A stretch of 64,000 nucleotides of DNA from Mesobacillus jeotgali. GTDB taxonomy: Bacteria; Bacillota; Bacilli; Bacillales; Cytobacillaceae. Positions within the stretch are counted from its first letter, which is position 1. Each line of letters begins with the position of its first letter. The stretch lies in the NCBI RefSeq assembly GCF_002874535.1, contig NZ_CP025025.1, positions 1,721,526-1,785,525 on the forward strand. Direction: 5' to 3'. The position numbers were made by a program, and so were the translations under genes. This document shows, in pieces, positions 46,525 to 54,038 of this stretch. The notes under the pieces were generated by a model. The model made no database searches. It saw only the letters and a list, made by a program, of their open reading frames with translations, and was not told the DNA's origin.

Positions 46525-46583
46525 GATAGCAAGTGTGGCTATCACAGCAACCGGCGAAGGTGGGGCCGGTTGCTATTTTTTTT
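46525..46583 (+). terminator. Two hairpins ending in a strong terminator; possible small RNA
   Basis: GATAGC/GCTATC (46525-46543) is followed by AGCAACCGGC/GCCGGTTGCT (46546-46574) and a run of T to 46583. It is stronger than a terminator for a 19-residue frame would need, and the 46.33-46.58 kb unit might be an independent short transcript. Confidence 0.6.
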
Positions 46584-46618
46584 GTATGAACCTTTGTAAT
46601 AGAGCGGAGAAGCTTTAT

Positions 46619-46920
46619 CGGACAAACGTAAGGCGTGTAATGGCAAAAGTGTCCAATAGAAGGGCTCTATCGGACAAACAGAAGGGATGGAACAGCAAAA
46701 GTGTCCGATAGAAAGGCTCTATCGGACAAACAGAAGGGATGGAACAGCAAAAGTGTCCGATAGAAAGGCTCTATCGGACAAACGGAAGGCATGGAACAGC
46801 AAAAGTGTCCAATAGAAGGGCTCTATCGGACAAACGGAAGGCATGGGACGGCAAAAGTGTCTGATAGAAAGGCTCTATCGGACAAAAAGAAGGCATGAAC
46901 TGGGAAAATCGTCAGATAAT
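46619..46920 (+). repeat. Tandem repeat array, exact 52-bp period, TGTCCGATAGA/TCTATCGGACA type
   Basis: CGGACA starts at 46619, 46671, 46723, 46775, 46827 and 46879, each 52 apart. Units read CGGACAAACAGAAGG, a variable (C/G)ATGGAACAGCAAAAG part, then TGTCCGATAGAAAGGCTCTAT. Same family as the arrays at 10.7 and 33.4 kb with a different linker. It lies between the small hairpin unit and the convergent NERD gene. Confidence 0.95.
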
Positions 46921-46937
46921 ATCATCTTTTGTTTCTG

Positions 46938-47852
46938 CTATTTATAATTAGTCCACTTTCTAGTGCCTTCGACTGTAAGATTATTTGCTAGAATTCTTCT
47001 AATTCGCTTATCATTTTGAATTACCACACACCATTCTTGAATATTACTTGTTGTAATTGCACGTTCTGAAAATAACAATCTAAACTCCTCTACCGTCCTC
47101 ATAACTGCTGATTCTACTAATTCTTTGCTCCCGCAATCCTTACAAACTAAATACTTATGATTAGCCTCTACTGAAAACGACTCACACTCACTACAGGTAA
47201 TACCTTTCTTGAGTTCGTCGTAGTGAAAGGATGGTAGTTTATTGTAGGATGTCTCAATCTGATGAAGGGAGGCTAGTTTGTTTGCGAGTTTGTATTGATT
47301 GGCGGATGGTTTTCCCGGCTGGTTGTTGAGGTTTTCGAGGAGTCGCTTGATCTGGGTGGGGAATATGAATGGAAGGTCTGGATGTGCGTGATACAGGGTA
47401 AACTCGGGGTTAATAAAAACGACTGAACCTTGTATTTTAAAGTTGTAGCCTAGTTGATTTAATAGTTTCTTAAAAAGCAGTTTGCTGCGGTTGAGTTGAT
47501 CGAGTGGATTCTTGATCGAAACTCCGGTTGTTATTGAAGTTAGACCTTCTTGTTTGTATAAGTAATCTCCCTGGTTAGTCTTTATTTCAAAAAGATATAA
47601 TGTGCCGGCAAATATAATCAAAGTATCGATTTGGAAGGTTGTTCTTTCAACTTCGAGCAGCAATTCGTTCAGGATCAAACAGCTGCTTGTCAGTTTTTCC
47701 GTCATGGCATCGAATTGCAATTCGCCTTTATATCCCTTATCGAGGTATGAAAAATACCTTTTTTCCTCATCTGCTAAATCAAGTCTCTTGTTCAAGATTC
47801 TAAGCTTTGACAAAATAATAGGTTCCGTTCGTTCCTTAAAAGCCACAAGCAT
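46938..47852 (-). CDS. NERD domain protein with zinc ribbon
   Basis: 304 residues. The nuclease-related NERD region reads GYKGELQFDAMTEKL, ERTTFQIDTLIIFAGTLYLFEIKTNQGDY, with the E-D-ExK acidic set of PD-(D/E)XK-like folds. Near the C-terminus CSECESFSVEANHKYLVCKDC is a four-Cys zinc ribbon. Such proteins are thought to act on DNA; the role is unknown. Base composition in the middle (runs of G-rich reverse strand) differs somewhat from its ends. Confidence 0.85.
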   Translation of the reverse strand: MLVAFKERTEPIILSKLRILNKRLDLADEEKRYFSYLDKGYKGELQFDAMTEKLTSSCLILNELLLEVERTTFQIDTLIIFAGTLYLFEIKTNQGDYLYKQEGLTSITTGVSIKNPLDQLNRSKLLFKKLLNQLGYNFKIQGSVVFINPEFTLYHAHPDLPFIFPTQIKRLLENLNNQPGKPSANQYKLANKLASLHQIETSYNKLPSFHYDELKKGITCSECESFSVEANHKYLVCKDCGSKELVESAVMRTVEEFRLLFSERAITTSNIQEWCVVIQNDKRIRRILANNLTVEGTRKWTNYK

Positions 47853-47982
47853 CTTCCTTCCGATTTTAATCTACTTAATCATACTATTTTACCGAAATGA
47901 AAATATTGAATTTTTTGTGAATTCAGACAAGCCTGCTTGAATACAATGATAAAACCACTCGATTCAGTCAGGAGGAGTAGGG

Positions 47983-48204
47983 ATGTCATTGAAGGTTTAT
48001 GCCATTTTACTTAAAACCGCGGGCCTTGCCGTTTTCCTTGTTCCAATGTTCATGAAGGGAATGGGATATATTGCGACCATTTCTCCAGCGCTAATGTTTA
48101 GTTTGATCGCAATTGGAGTCGTTTTATTAATAGTTGGAAATGTGGTAGAAGCAAAGGCAATGCGGAACGGTGAATATTTTAGACGGAGAAGATTTAGGAA
48201 ATGA
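47983..48204 (+). CDS. Small membrane protein, unknown
   Basis: 73 residues with two hydrophobic segments and an Arg-rich tail (GEYFRRRRFRK). AGGAGGAG stands seven bases before the ATG, and a clear terminator follows. Family not recognised. Confidence 0.7.
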   Translation: MSLKVYAILLKTAGLAVFLVPMFMKGMGYIATISPALMFSLIAIGVVLLIVGNVVEAKAMRNGEYFRRRRFRK

Positions 48205-48206
48205 GT

Positions 48207-48241
48207 AACGAGTTTCAGCATCTGAAACTCGTTATTTTTTT
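48207..48241. terminator. Bidirectional terminator
   Basis: AACGAGTTTCAG and CTGAAACTCGTT with a three-base loop, then ATTTTTTT; it reaches into the stop of the convergent gene. Confidence 0.85.
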
Positions 48242-48522
48242 AAAGAAAGAATGAACCAAACAAGTAGGTAGAGATACCCTGCAATTGTGAAAATCGCCCA
48301 TAGCGCGCCTTTCTTCAATTCCCTCGCTAGAAATTCGAATTCACTCATCTCCAACGGTCTGTCGATACTATTCATCAGACTGACCATTGGCACTGAAATA
48401 ATGACCAGTATCGCAATCATGGCCAGCGGGACCTGTTTTTTCTTAATGACACTATAAATAGCCCTCACAAAAATAATCATTAACAACAAATATAAGATAA
48501 TCCAAAAGACAACTTCCATCAT
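48232..48522 (-). CDS. Membrane protein, unknown
   Basis: 96 residues from the ATG behind GGGAGG. Three hydrophobic segments (FWIILYLLLMIIFV, MIAILVIISVPMV, WAIFTIAGYLYLLVWFIL). Family not recognised. The earlier in-frame ATG at 48552 has no ribosome site. Confidence 0.65.
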   Translation of the reverse strand: MMEVVFWIILYLLLMIIFVRAIYSVIKKKQVPLAMIAILVIISVPMVSLMNSIDRPLEMSEFEFLARELKKGALWAIFTIAGYLYLLVWFILSLKK

Positions 48523-48608
48523 AAAAATAACCTCCCTAAGGAATTCTATCATTTTTTTATCTCGAATGCCTGTTAGAATGTGGTAAAATTGCTTCAGAGG
48601 TGAGTAGT

Positions 48609-48785
48609 TTGGTAGTAATCAATATTTGGTTAATCGTCATCCTGGTTGTTGCCTTTGTCGCGGCAGTCGGAGCTTGGCTGAATACAAGAATCATCCTCAA
48701 AGATTTGGCTAAAATCAAAAACCATCTGGGGATTAAGGAAGAGCGGGCACCATCAGTTTTTGACAATGATCTCGATAAAGAATAA
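48609..48785 (+). CDS. Small single-pass membrane protein
   Basis: 58 residues from a TTG behind AGAGGTGA. One membrane helix (INIWLIVILVVAFVAAVGAWL), then a helical charged part LKDLAKIKNHLGIKEE and an acidic tail. Family not recognised. The P-loop gene begins 18 bases on. Confidence 0.65.
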   Translation: MVVINIWLIVILVVAFVAAVGAWLNTRIILKDLAKIKNHLGIKEERAPSVFDNDLDKE

Positions 48786-48803
48786 TTAACAGGGTGGAAG
48801 ACA

Positions 48804-49328
48804 GTGACGAAAATACATATTATTGGCGGACCCGGAAGCGGAAAATCTTACATAGCAGGAAAACTTTCAAAAATGCTTGGACTGCCCAAGCATGAATTGG
48901 ACAACTTCTTTTGGGATCATGAATCCGAGTATTACGGTTCGCAAACCCCTCCAGTAAAAAGGGCGGAAAAGCTGAATAAGGTGCTCGGTCAGGAAAAGTG
49001 GATTATTGAAGGGGTGTATCATAGCTGGCTGGAAGAGAGTTTCAGCCAGTCAGATTATATTTTCATTCTAAAGACGAATGTCTATGTGCGTGACTGGAGA
49101 ATTGTAAAGAGGTTCGTACTTAGAAAGGTTAAACTGGTTTCTTCTCCACGAAAAGAGAATGTGAAGACGCTGATCGACTTGCTAAGATGGAACCATCAGT
49201 ATGACGGAAATAACCTGGTAGAGGCAATCAAGCTGATGAAGCCCTACAAGGATAAGGTCATCATCCTCACGAAAAATGATGATGTATTCAAGCTTTTTAA
49301 AAAGCGGAAAAAGGCAGTCGCTAAGTAA
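48804..49328 (+). CDS. P-loop kinase-like protein (FlaR / adenylate kinase-like)
   Basis: 174 residues from a GTG behind AGGGTGG. Walker A IIGGPGSGKSYIA at the N-terminus, HELDNFFWDHE, WIIEGVYHSWLEESFSQSDYIFIL and the basic lid RFVLRKVKLVSSPRKEN. It is the type often annotated as DNA topology modulation protein (FlaR), probably a small-molecule kinase. It ends at a bidirectional hairpin shared with yneK. Confidence 0.85.
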   Translation: MTKIHIIGGPGSGKSYIAGKLSKMLGLPKHELDNFFWDHESEYYGSQTPPVKRAEKLNKVLGQEKWIIEGVYHSWLEESFSQSDYIFILKTNVYVRDWRIVKRFVLRKVKLVSSPRKENVKTLIDLLRWNHQYDGNNLVEAIKLMKPYKDKVIILTKNDDVFKLFKKRKKAVAK

Positions 49329-49330
49329 TG

Positions 49331-49361
49331 AAAAAAACTGCCTTAACACAAGGCAGTTTTA
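49331..49361. terminator. Bidirectional terminator between P-loop gene and yneK
   Basis: AAAAAACTGCC, a short loop and GGCAGTTTT; A- and T-tracts flank the stem. Confidence 0.85.
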
Positions 49362-49790
49362 GAACAAGCTCTCATATGGTGCGGTGCTGATTTGTTTTTC
49401 AGCAAGCCGCTTTCGTAAAAACTTATGATCACGTTTCGGTGTGGCAAGAATATAGCCGCGAATGACAAGCTCCTGAGTAATCTTTTCCGCCTTTTCATTA
49501 AGTGCAATCTCACCAATTTTGCCTGCGATCTTGTGTCTCGCCACATCCCTGAACAATTCAGGAACTGGACTGACCAAATCCTCAAGCAATGCCTTCTGGT
49601 CATCCGGCCACAAATGTCGCGTTTGATTCACATAATACTCTTCCCAGTCCATATCTGATTTGCCGTCGTTCTTAGGCAGCTTTTTCAAGAACTTGCGGAA
49701 CATAAAGAATCCGCCAATCGCGAATAAACCTACCAATACAACGACCCAAAACAAAATAAATAATAAAAACCAACCTTCTAGCTGATACAT
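49359..49790 (-). CDS. yneK: YneK homologue (DUF2621 family)
   Basis: 143 residues: an N-terminal membrane helix (GWFLLFILFWVVVLVGLFAIGGFFMF), then DWEEYYVNQTRHLWPDDQK, SPVPELFRDVARHKIAGKIGE and RGYILATPKRDHKFLRKRL. This matches what I recall of B. subtilis YneK (DUF2621), which lies next to ccdC there. Here it is 25 kb away from ccdC and on the other strand. Function unknown. Confidence 0.8.
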   Translation of the reverse strand: MYQLEGWFLLFILFWVVVLVGLFAIGGFFMFRKFLKKLPKNDGKSDMDWEEYYVNQTRHLWPDDQKALLEDLVSPVPELFRDVARHKIAGKIGEIALNEKAEKITQELVIRGYILATPKRDHKFLRKRLAEKQISTAPYESLF

Positions 49791-49929
49791 AACCCTTCAC
49801 CCACGCATTTCTAATATCTTTTCTTATTATAGTACCAGCCAACTAGGGAAGACAAGTCTTGTGACAATTTGAGTAACACTCTTGTAAAATAGCCAGCTTC
49901 TAAGTATAATAGACCTTGTTCTTCAAAAC

Positions 49930-50026
49930 GGGGCTGAATGGGGTACTGGTGTCCCCCACGGTCTTCAAAACCGCTTGTGACCTGCGTGCCAGGTCAGGTG
50001 GGTTCGATTCCCACGCAGTCCCGCCA
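49930..50026 (+). tRNA. selC: Selenocysteine-type tRNA, anticodon UCA
   Basis: 97 nucleotides including CCA. The acceptor 5' GGGGCTGA pairs with GCAGTCCC (one mismatch, one G-U), discriminator G, then CCA. Anticodon loop CTTCAAA (49963-49969) gives UCA, reading UGA. A long variable arm pairs TGACCTG with CAGGTCA (49978-49996), and the T arm is GTGGG-TTCGATT-CCCAC. The large extra arm, long acceptor stem and UCA anticodon are the marks of tRNA-Sec. A UGA suppressor of another kind is the alternative. selA, selB and selD are not in the window. Confidence 0.85.
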
Positions 50027-50044
50027 AAATACATAACTTAGTAA

Positions 50045-50071
50045 CCGCTCAGAATGCTGGGCGTTTTTTTT
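50045..50071 (+). terminator. Terminator of the tRNA gene (copy 1)
   Basis: CGCTCAG, AATG, CTGGGCG, then eight T. Confidence 0.85.
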
Positions 50072-50316
50072 GTATTTGAAATTGATAGTGGAAGGTCCTT
50101 ATCAAAATAGAAAAATAAAGCCCTCATAGCGATAATTAAGGCAGAATTTAATAGTTAATGTAAAGTAAACTCACCGACACTTATTTGTTTTCACCACGCG
50201 TATTGTGAAGCTGTTGCGAAGATTGTACTTGTATAGATTTTGAACCTTTAACCTGTGGTGGATAAGACTTTTTATCATATGGATTTACTCTATTATAGAG
50301 TATTTCGACTCTGGAA

Positions 50317-50345
50317 TGAGACGCAAGAACCGTCCCCAGGTCTCA
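50317..50345. repeat. REP-like palindrome with TGAGAC/GTCTCA ends
   Basis: TGAGAC and GTCTCA flank GCAAGAACCGTCCCCAG. The segment (reverse strand: GGGGACGGTTCTTGCGTCTC) resembles short interspersed palindromes common in Bacillus-like genomes and often linked to RAYT transposases. No transposase is nearby. Identification is from memory. Confidence 0.4.
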
Positions 50346-50399
50346 TAAAAGTCAATGTTAGGGAGACGGACATTCAAGAATATTTGAGGATTGGAATAT

Positions 50400-50432
50400 G
50401 AGCTGGCTCGTTAAGAGTTAGCTCTTTTTTTT
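50400..50432 (+). terminator. Terminator-like hairpin ahead of the 318-residue gene
   Basis: GAGCTGGCTC and GAGTTAGCTC pair, followed by eight T. The 370 bases before it (50072-50400) hold no credible gene, so it may close a short RNA or block read-through from the tRNA. Confidence 0.65.
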
Positions 50433-50505
50433 ATCTTTTAAATTAAAGAAATGGTATATTATTGAAGGAAGACAGCCAACATAATAAATTCATGGAGGTT
50501 CTTCA

Positions 50506-51462
50506 ATGAAAGGTAAAAAGAAACAATCATATAACAAACTGAGAGATCCAGACTATAAGCTCGCTCCAGAACAATTCTCTGAGCTTAATAAAGAATTTTA
50601 TGAAGGCTTTTTAAATGATTATTATGGTTTGAAAGTTATCAATCTACTATCAGTTATTACTAACACTGAAAAACATGTAGAAAATCTCATGAAGCAACAA
50701 ATTGAAATTGATAAATTAAAAATTGAACTTGAAAAAGGTGAGATTGAAACTGAAAATATGACCAAATTTGCCAAAGTTGAGTTGGCAATGACTTATTTCC
50801 ACTGTTTAGAGACTTTTATAAGGTTGTTTATTGCTCATGCAAAATTGTCGGGTTGTCCTTGGTTAGAAATTGCAAAGCTTTCAATATCTAAATACAAGGA
50901 AGAGTTAAAAAAAATTAGTGAGGGGAAATTTAATCATCTTAATAATAGAATTGGCGAGGACGAAACAATCCTGTATGTTTTTACGGGTTTAACAAAGCCA
51001 GATGGGGAAATAACGGAAGAATTTATTGAGGGTTATAAGGAATGGCTGACATTCTCAGCCAGAGAGCTATTAGAAACTTATGATTATAATTCTTTCAAAC
51101 ATGGACTGGCTGTTTCACCTTCGCAAAATGGATTTACACTTGGAAGACCTAATGAAGACTTTAAAATTGAAGCACATGGGGAAGTTATTGAACACCTAAC
51201 ACGGATGGAGAGTGGAGAAAGGTTAATCTGGGCAAAGCAAACAAATTTTGTGAGCTATGACAAAAAAGCAACTTTCATTCTTATGTTAGAACGTTTTATG
51301 ACCAGTATTTTAGATGTTGGTAAAGAAGCTTTTTTAGAAAAAGGGGAAGGTATAAGAGTAACAATACCTAATAAATTATCTCCTCAAGAAATATTAAAAA
51401 GTGACTCTGATAATTTCATAAAAGTGAATAGTTTTAGAAAGGGTTTACTTTACTATAAATAA
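50506..51462 (+). CDS. Unknown protein of the tRNA-associated islet
   Basis: 318 residues, mainly helical and rich in Lys/Glu. A Lys-rich start (KGKKKQSYNKLRDPDYKLAPEQF) is followed by long helices (MKQQIEIDKLKIELEKGEIE) and a region VELAMTYFHCLETFIRLFIAHAKLSGCPWLEI that may pack as a bundle. No membrane helix and no catalytic motif I know. ATGGAGG precedes the ATG. The gene is A/T-rich. It shares the islet with the AlbA_2 gene 88 bases downstream and may work with it. I do not recognise it. Confidence 0.7.
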   Translation: MKGKKKQSYNKLRDPDYKLAPEQFSELNKEFYEGFLNDYYGLKVINLLSVITNTEKHVENLMKQQIEIDKLKIELEKGEIETENMTKFAKVELAMTYFHCLETFIRLFIAHAKLSGCPWLEIAKLSISKYKEELKKISEGKFNHLNNRIGEDETILYVFTGLTKPDGEITEEFIEGYKEWLTFSARELLETYDYNSFKHGLAVSPSQNGFTLGRPNEDFKIEAHGEVIEHLTRMESGERLIWAKQTNFVSYDKKATFILMLERFMTSILDVGKEAFLEKGEGIRVTIPNKLSPQEILKSDSDNFIKVNSFRKGLLYYK

Positions 51463-51550
51463 TAGTTATGCAGAAAATCCAGCTCAGTAAAATAAAGAAA
51501 ACGCTGAGAAGATTATTAATAGTTAAAAATAGAACTGGGAGGAGAAACTC

Positions 51551-52711
51551 TTGAGCGAACTTGAGTCAATCATTAAGTATGAACGAGAAGGAACATTGCT
51601 GGACTTCAAAAGAGAGCAATATAGAAAAGAAAAGTACAAGGATTTAATTAAAGATATTATGGCAATGGCAAATGCAACAAGAGAAGGCAAAAGGTATATC
51701 ATTACAGGAGTAAAGGATTTACCAGACGGAAAAAAGGAATACTTTCCGATTCCAAGAGACGAATTTGTTGACCAAGCAACATATCAGCAAGTTTTAAGGG
51801 AGAATGTTGAGCCGAGCATAGACTTTTCTTATTATCCTTTAGAAGTTGACGGAAACTTGGTAGGAGTCTTTGAAATTGATAATTGCAACAACCCTCCCTA
51901 TATGATGAAGAAAGACTTCAACGGACTGCAAAAAGGAGATTGTTTCGTGAGAAAGGGAAGCCAGCAAGAAAAAATGACAAGAAGAGACTTGGATGAAATT
52001 CTTGCATTTCGATCAAAGTATCAATTTCATGGAAAAATTGCTGTCGGGTTTAATACGAATTTAGATAAAAAGTTGAGTGTTAAACCTCCAAGAGATTTTG
52101 AATTTCCTTCCCAAATAGCAAGAAAGGAAATAGAGGAAATTCTTGAGGAGAGAAAATTCAACAAGAAAATGGGATTAAGTCATATTGAGCGTTTCGGATT
52201 AGCCACTCGTTTCCGTACTCCATTTGAACCAATTCCTTACAAGGAAAGGGATACAGAAACTTTAGAAAAAAATCTTAATGAAATTGAAGAGACCTACCAT
52301 GATGCTGATTTATACCTTGTTGGTGAAAAGCTATCAGAAAAAGTTAATCTTATATTAAGGAATGATGGAGAAAAATACTTGGAGGACGTATCAATTGAAT
52401 TTAAAATTCCGAAAGAAGGAATTGTAGTTTTTAAGGAGATTCCAAGGGAACCTACTTCTGGAATGGATTTTGTCCTTCCTGTTGTTTCCTCAATACATTA
52501 CCCAGAAGTGGTAGATGTCGATGATTATTACCTAATTAGTGAAACAATTGGAGACCTTAAACATAAACAAAGTACGAAAGCCTTTGAGGAAGACATTAGA
52601 ATATTTTTTCCGTCAAAAGGGAGTAATCGAGTTATTACTTGTCAATATACCATTTATGCAAAAAACCTCCCTCAACCTATCCAAGGGGAGCTGGAGATAG
52701 AAATTCATTAA
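51551..52711 (+). CDS. AlbA_2 (Schlafen-like) domain protein
   Basis: 386 residues from a TTG behind GGGAGGAG. The N-terminal part EREGTLLDFKREQYRKEKYKDLIKDIMAMANATREGKRYIITGVKD and the following RENVEPSIDFSYYPLEVDGNLVGVFEID and GDCFVRKGSQQEKMTRRDL match the AlbA_2 / AAA_4 (Schlafen) fold. The rest (about 180-386) is unassigned and ends in beta-rich sequence. Such proteins bind nucleic acids and occur in anti-phage and regulatory settings. A terminator follows. Confidence 0.8.
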   Translation: MSELESIIKYEREGTLLDFKREQYRKEKYKDLIKDIMAMANATREGKRYIITGVKDLPDGKKEYFPIPRDEFVDQATYQQVLRENVEPSIDFSYYPLEVDGNLVGVFEIDNCNNPPYMMKKDFNGLQKGDCFVRKGSQQEKMTRRDLDEILAFRSKYQFHGKIAVGFNTNLDKKLSVKPPRDFEFPSQIARKEIEEILEERKFNKKMGLSHIERFGLATRFRTPFEPIPYKERDTETLEKNLNEIEETYHDADLYLVGEKLSEKVNLILRNDGEKYLEDVSIEFKIPKEGIVVFKEIPREPTSGMDFVLPVVSSIHYPEVVDVDDYYLISETIGDLKHKQSTKAFEEDIRIFFPSKGSNRVITCQYTIYAKNLPQPIQGELEIEIH

Positions 52712-52717
52712 CAGGAA

Positions 52718-52753
52718 AGCTCCAAATTCTTCTTTAAAGGTTGGAGTTTTTTT
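52718..52753 (+). terminator. Terminator after the AlbA_2 gene
   Basis: AGCTCCAA and TTGGAGTT arms with TTTTTTC after them. Confidence 0.75.
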
Positions 52754-52888
52754 CTTTCTATTCATTGACGTTCTCAAGGGAAGCCCTTAACATTGAGACT
52801 GTAAGGCTCTGATAAAGTTTGTACTGGTCTCAAGGAAGACTAGTGAATATCCAGCTCAAAAGCTTGATTTAAAAGGAAGTGCAAGACC

Positions 52889-52962
52889 CCCCCACGGTCT
52901 TCAAAACCGCTTGTGACCTGCGTGCCAGGTCAGGTGGGTTCGATTCCCACGCAGTCCCGCCA
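52889..52962 (+). pseudogene. 3' fragment of the selenocysteine tRNA (attachment-site copy)
   Basis: Identical over 74 bases to 49953-50026: end of the D arm, anticodon arm, variable arm, T arm and CCA. The acceptor 5' strand and the D-stem 5' strand are missing; the preceding bases (GGAAGTGCAAGACC) do not pair with the acceptor. It cannot fold as a tRNA and marks the right end of islet 1. Confidence 0.85.
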
Positions 52963-52980
52963 TAATACATAAATTAGTAA

Positions 52981-53007
52981 CCGCTCAGAATTCTGGGCGG
53001 TTTTTTT
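52981..53007 (+). terminator. Terminator after the tRNA fragment (copy 2)
   Basis: CCGCTCAG, AATT, CTGGGCGG, then seven T; a diverged copy of the hairpin at 50045. Confidence 0.8.
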
Positions 53008-53163
53008 GTGTAAAGAATCCTTGATCCAAGGTTACTTGGAAAGGTAAAGTACCTCTTCTATTTGGAAGCAAAAGGTACGTCCCTCTGTTTCTTTATAGTA
53101 TAATAGAAGGAATTCATAAAATATTGCTAATGTTTTATTTTATTCTGATAAAGGGGTGCAATA

Positions 53164-53976
53164 ATGCAATTTTTCTTTGATCACCTTGTTTGGTTCTTAA
53201 AGCAACCAGAGAAAGCAATTTCTCCCTTAAACGAAAGGGGACTTCATGTTGTGAAGGGTGGCCGTCATGAGTCATGGGGAACATATAATACCCTAACTTA
53301 TTTTGGCTTAAGTTATATTGAGTTTTTAGGAATTGATAATCTATCAATAGCTGAACCACATGTTGAAAATCGATTGATTACGCAAATCGTTGAACAGTTA
53401 GCAAAAGAAAATCGGGAAGGTCCTGCGAAAGTAGCGGTCCGAACAAATCAAATAGAAGAACTAGCAATAAAACTTAAGGCAGAAGGACTTACAGTATATG
53501 GGCCGTTACTTGGGGAGAGAGTTCGTGCTGATGGTCAAGTCATCAGGTGGTCATTGTTATTCCCTGAATACGCGGAAAACAAGATTTCTTTACCGTTCTT
53601 TATACAATGGGAAAAATCAGATGAAGAAAGGTATTCGGAATTAGAGGAACAAAGAGTCATAAGATCACACATATTTGGCCAGCCAAAATTAGAAAGTGTT
53701 GGATTTGTCGTAGATAATTTGGATAAAACACTAGAAATTTGGAGTAAATTGTTTGGCCTTAAACCGGGGGAAGAATATATTGATACGGAACTCAATGCCC
53801 GTTGCAGAAGTTTAAAATTGGACGGAACTAATTTATTGTTTTTTACACCAATTGGAGATGGCCCGGCTGCTAAAGTATTAAAAGATAAAGGGGAGACTCC
53901 TTTTTTAGTGAACCTGATCGTTACCAATAAAAGTCACTTCTTTGAAATGCTGGATGGTTATTGGCGGTTTCGGTAA
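53164..53976 (+). CDS. VOC / glyoxalase-like domain protein
   Basis: 270 residues with two VOC-like halves: MQFFFDHLVWFLKQPEKAI and GLHVVKGGRHESWGTYNTLTYFG at the start, then VGFVVDNLDKTLEIWSKLFGL in the second half. This is the glyoxalase-like type. AAAGGGG precedes the ATG. The end (GYWRFR) comes 12 bases before the third repeat, so the C-terminus may have been set by the insertion boundary. Function unknown. Confidence 0.82.
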   Translation: MQFFFDHLVWFLKQPEKAISPLNERGLHVVKGGRHESWGTYNTLTYFGLSYIEFLGIDNLSIAEPHVENRLITQIVEQLAKENREGPAKVAVRTNQIEELAIKLKAEGLTVYGPLLGERVRADGQVIRWSLLFPEYAENKISLPFFIQWEKSDEERYSELEEQRVIRSHIFGQPKLESVGFVVDNLDKTLEIWSKLFGLKPGEEYIDTELNARCRSLKLDGTNLLFFTPIGDGPAAKVLKDKGETPFLVNLIVTNKSHFFEMLDGYWRFR

Positions 53977-53987
53977 TATATTAAAAT

Positions 53988-54038
53988 CCCCGCAAAAATA
54001 CATAACTTAGTAACGCTCAGAATGCTGGGCGTTTTTTT
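53988..54038 (+). repeat. Third attachment-like repeat (tRNA end and terminator)
   Basis: CCCCGCAAAAATACATAACT, TTAGTAAC and CGCTCAGAATGCTGGGCG plus seven T closely copy 50020-50071, with one missing C in two places. Only the last bases of the tRNA are included. It is closer to copy 1 than to copy 2. Confidence 0.75.

Larger units (their letters stand above)
50027..52962. mobile_element. Integrase-less islet 1, bounded by copies of the tRNA 3' end
   Basis: The left boundary is the complete tRNA; the right boundary is an identical 74-base copy of its 3' part (49953-50026 equals 52889-52962), followed in both cases by a similar AATACATAA and CGCTCAGAATxCTGGGCG terminator. This is the direct-repeat pattern left by site-specific integration into a tRNA gene. 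Inside are an unknown 318-residue gene and an AlbA_2 gene. No integrase, excisionase or transposase gene is present. Confidence 0.75.
52963..54038. mobile_element. Islet 2, between the second and third attachment-like repeats
   Basis: About 1.1 kb with a single VOC gene, lying between the tRNA fragment and a third repeat at 53988-54038. The tandem arrangement suggests two separate insertions at the same tRNA or a later deletion inside a larger element. No mobility gene is present. Confidence 0.55.

Noticed and set aside
50072-50400. Possible integrase or excisionase remains next to the tRNA.
   Set aside because: Read in all frames, this stretch has stops throughout and no recombinase motif. 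It holds only the REP-like palindrome and hairpins.
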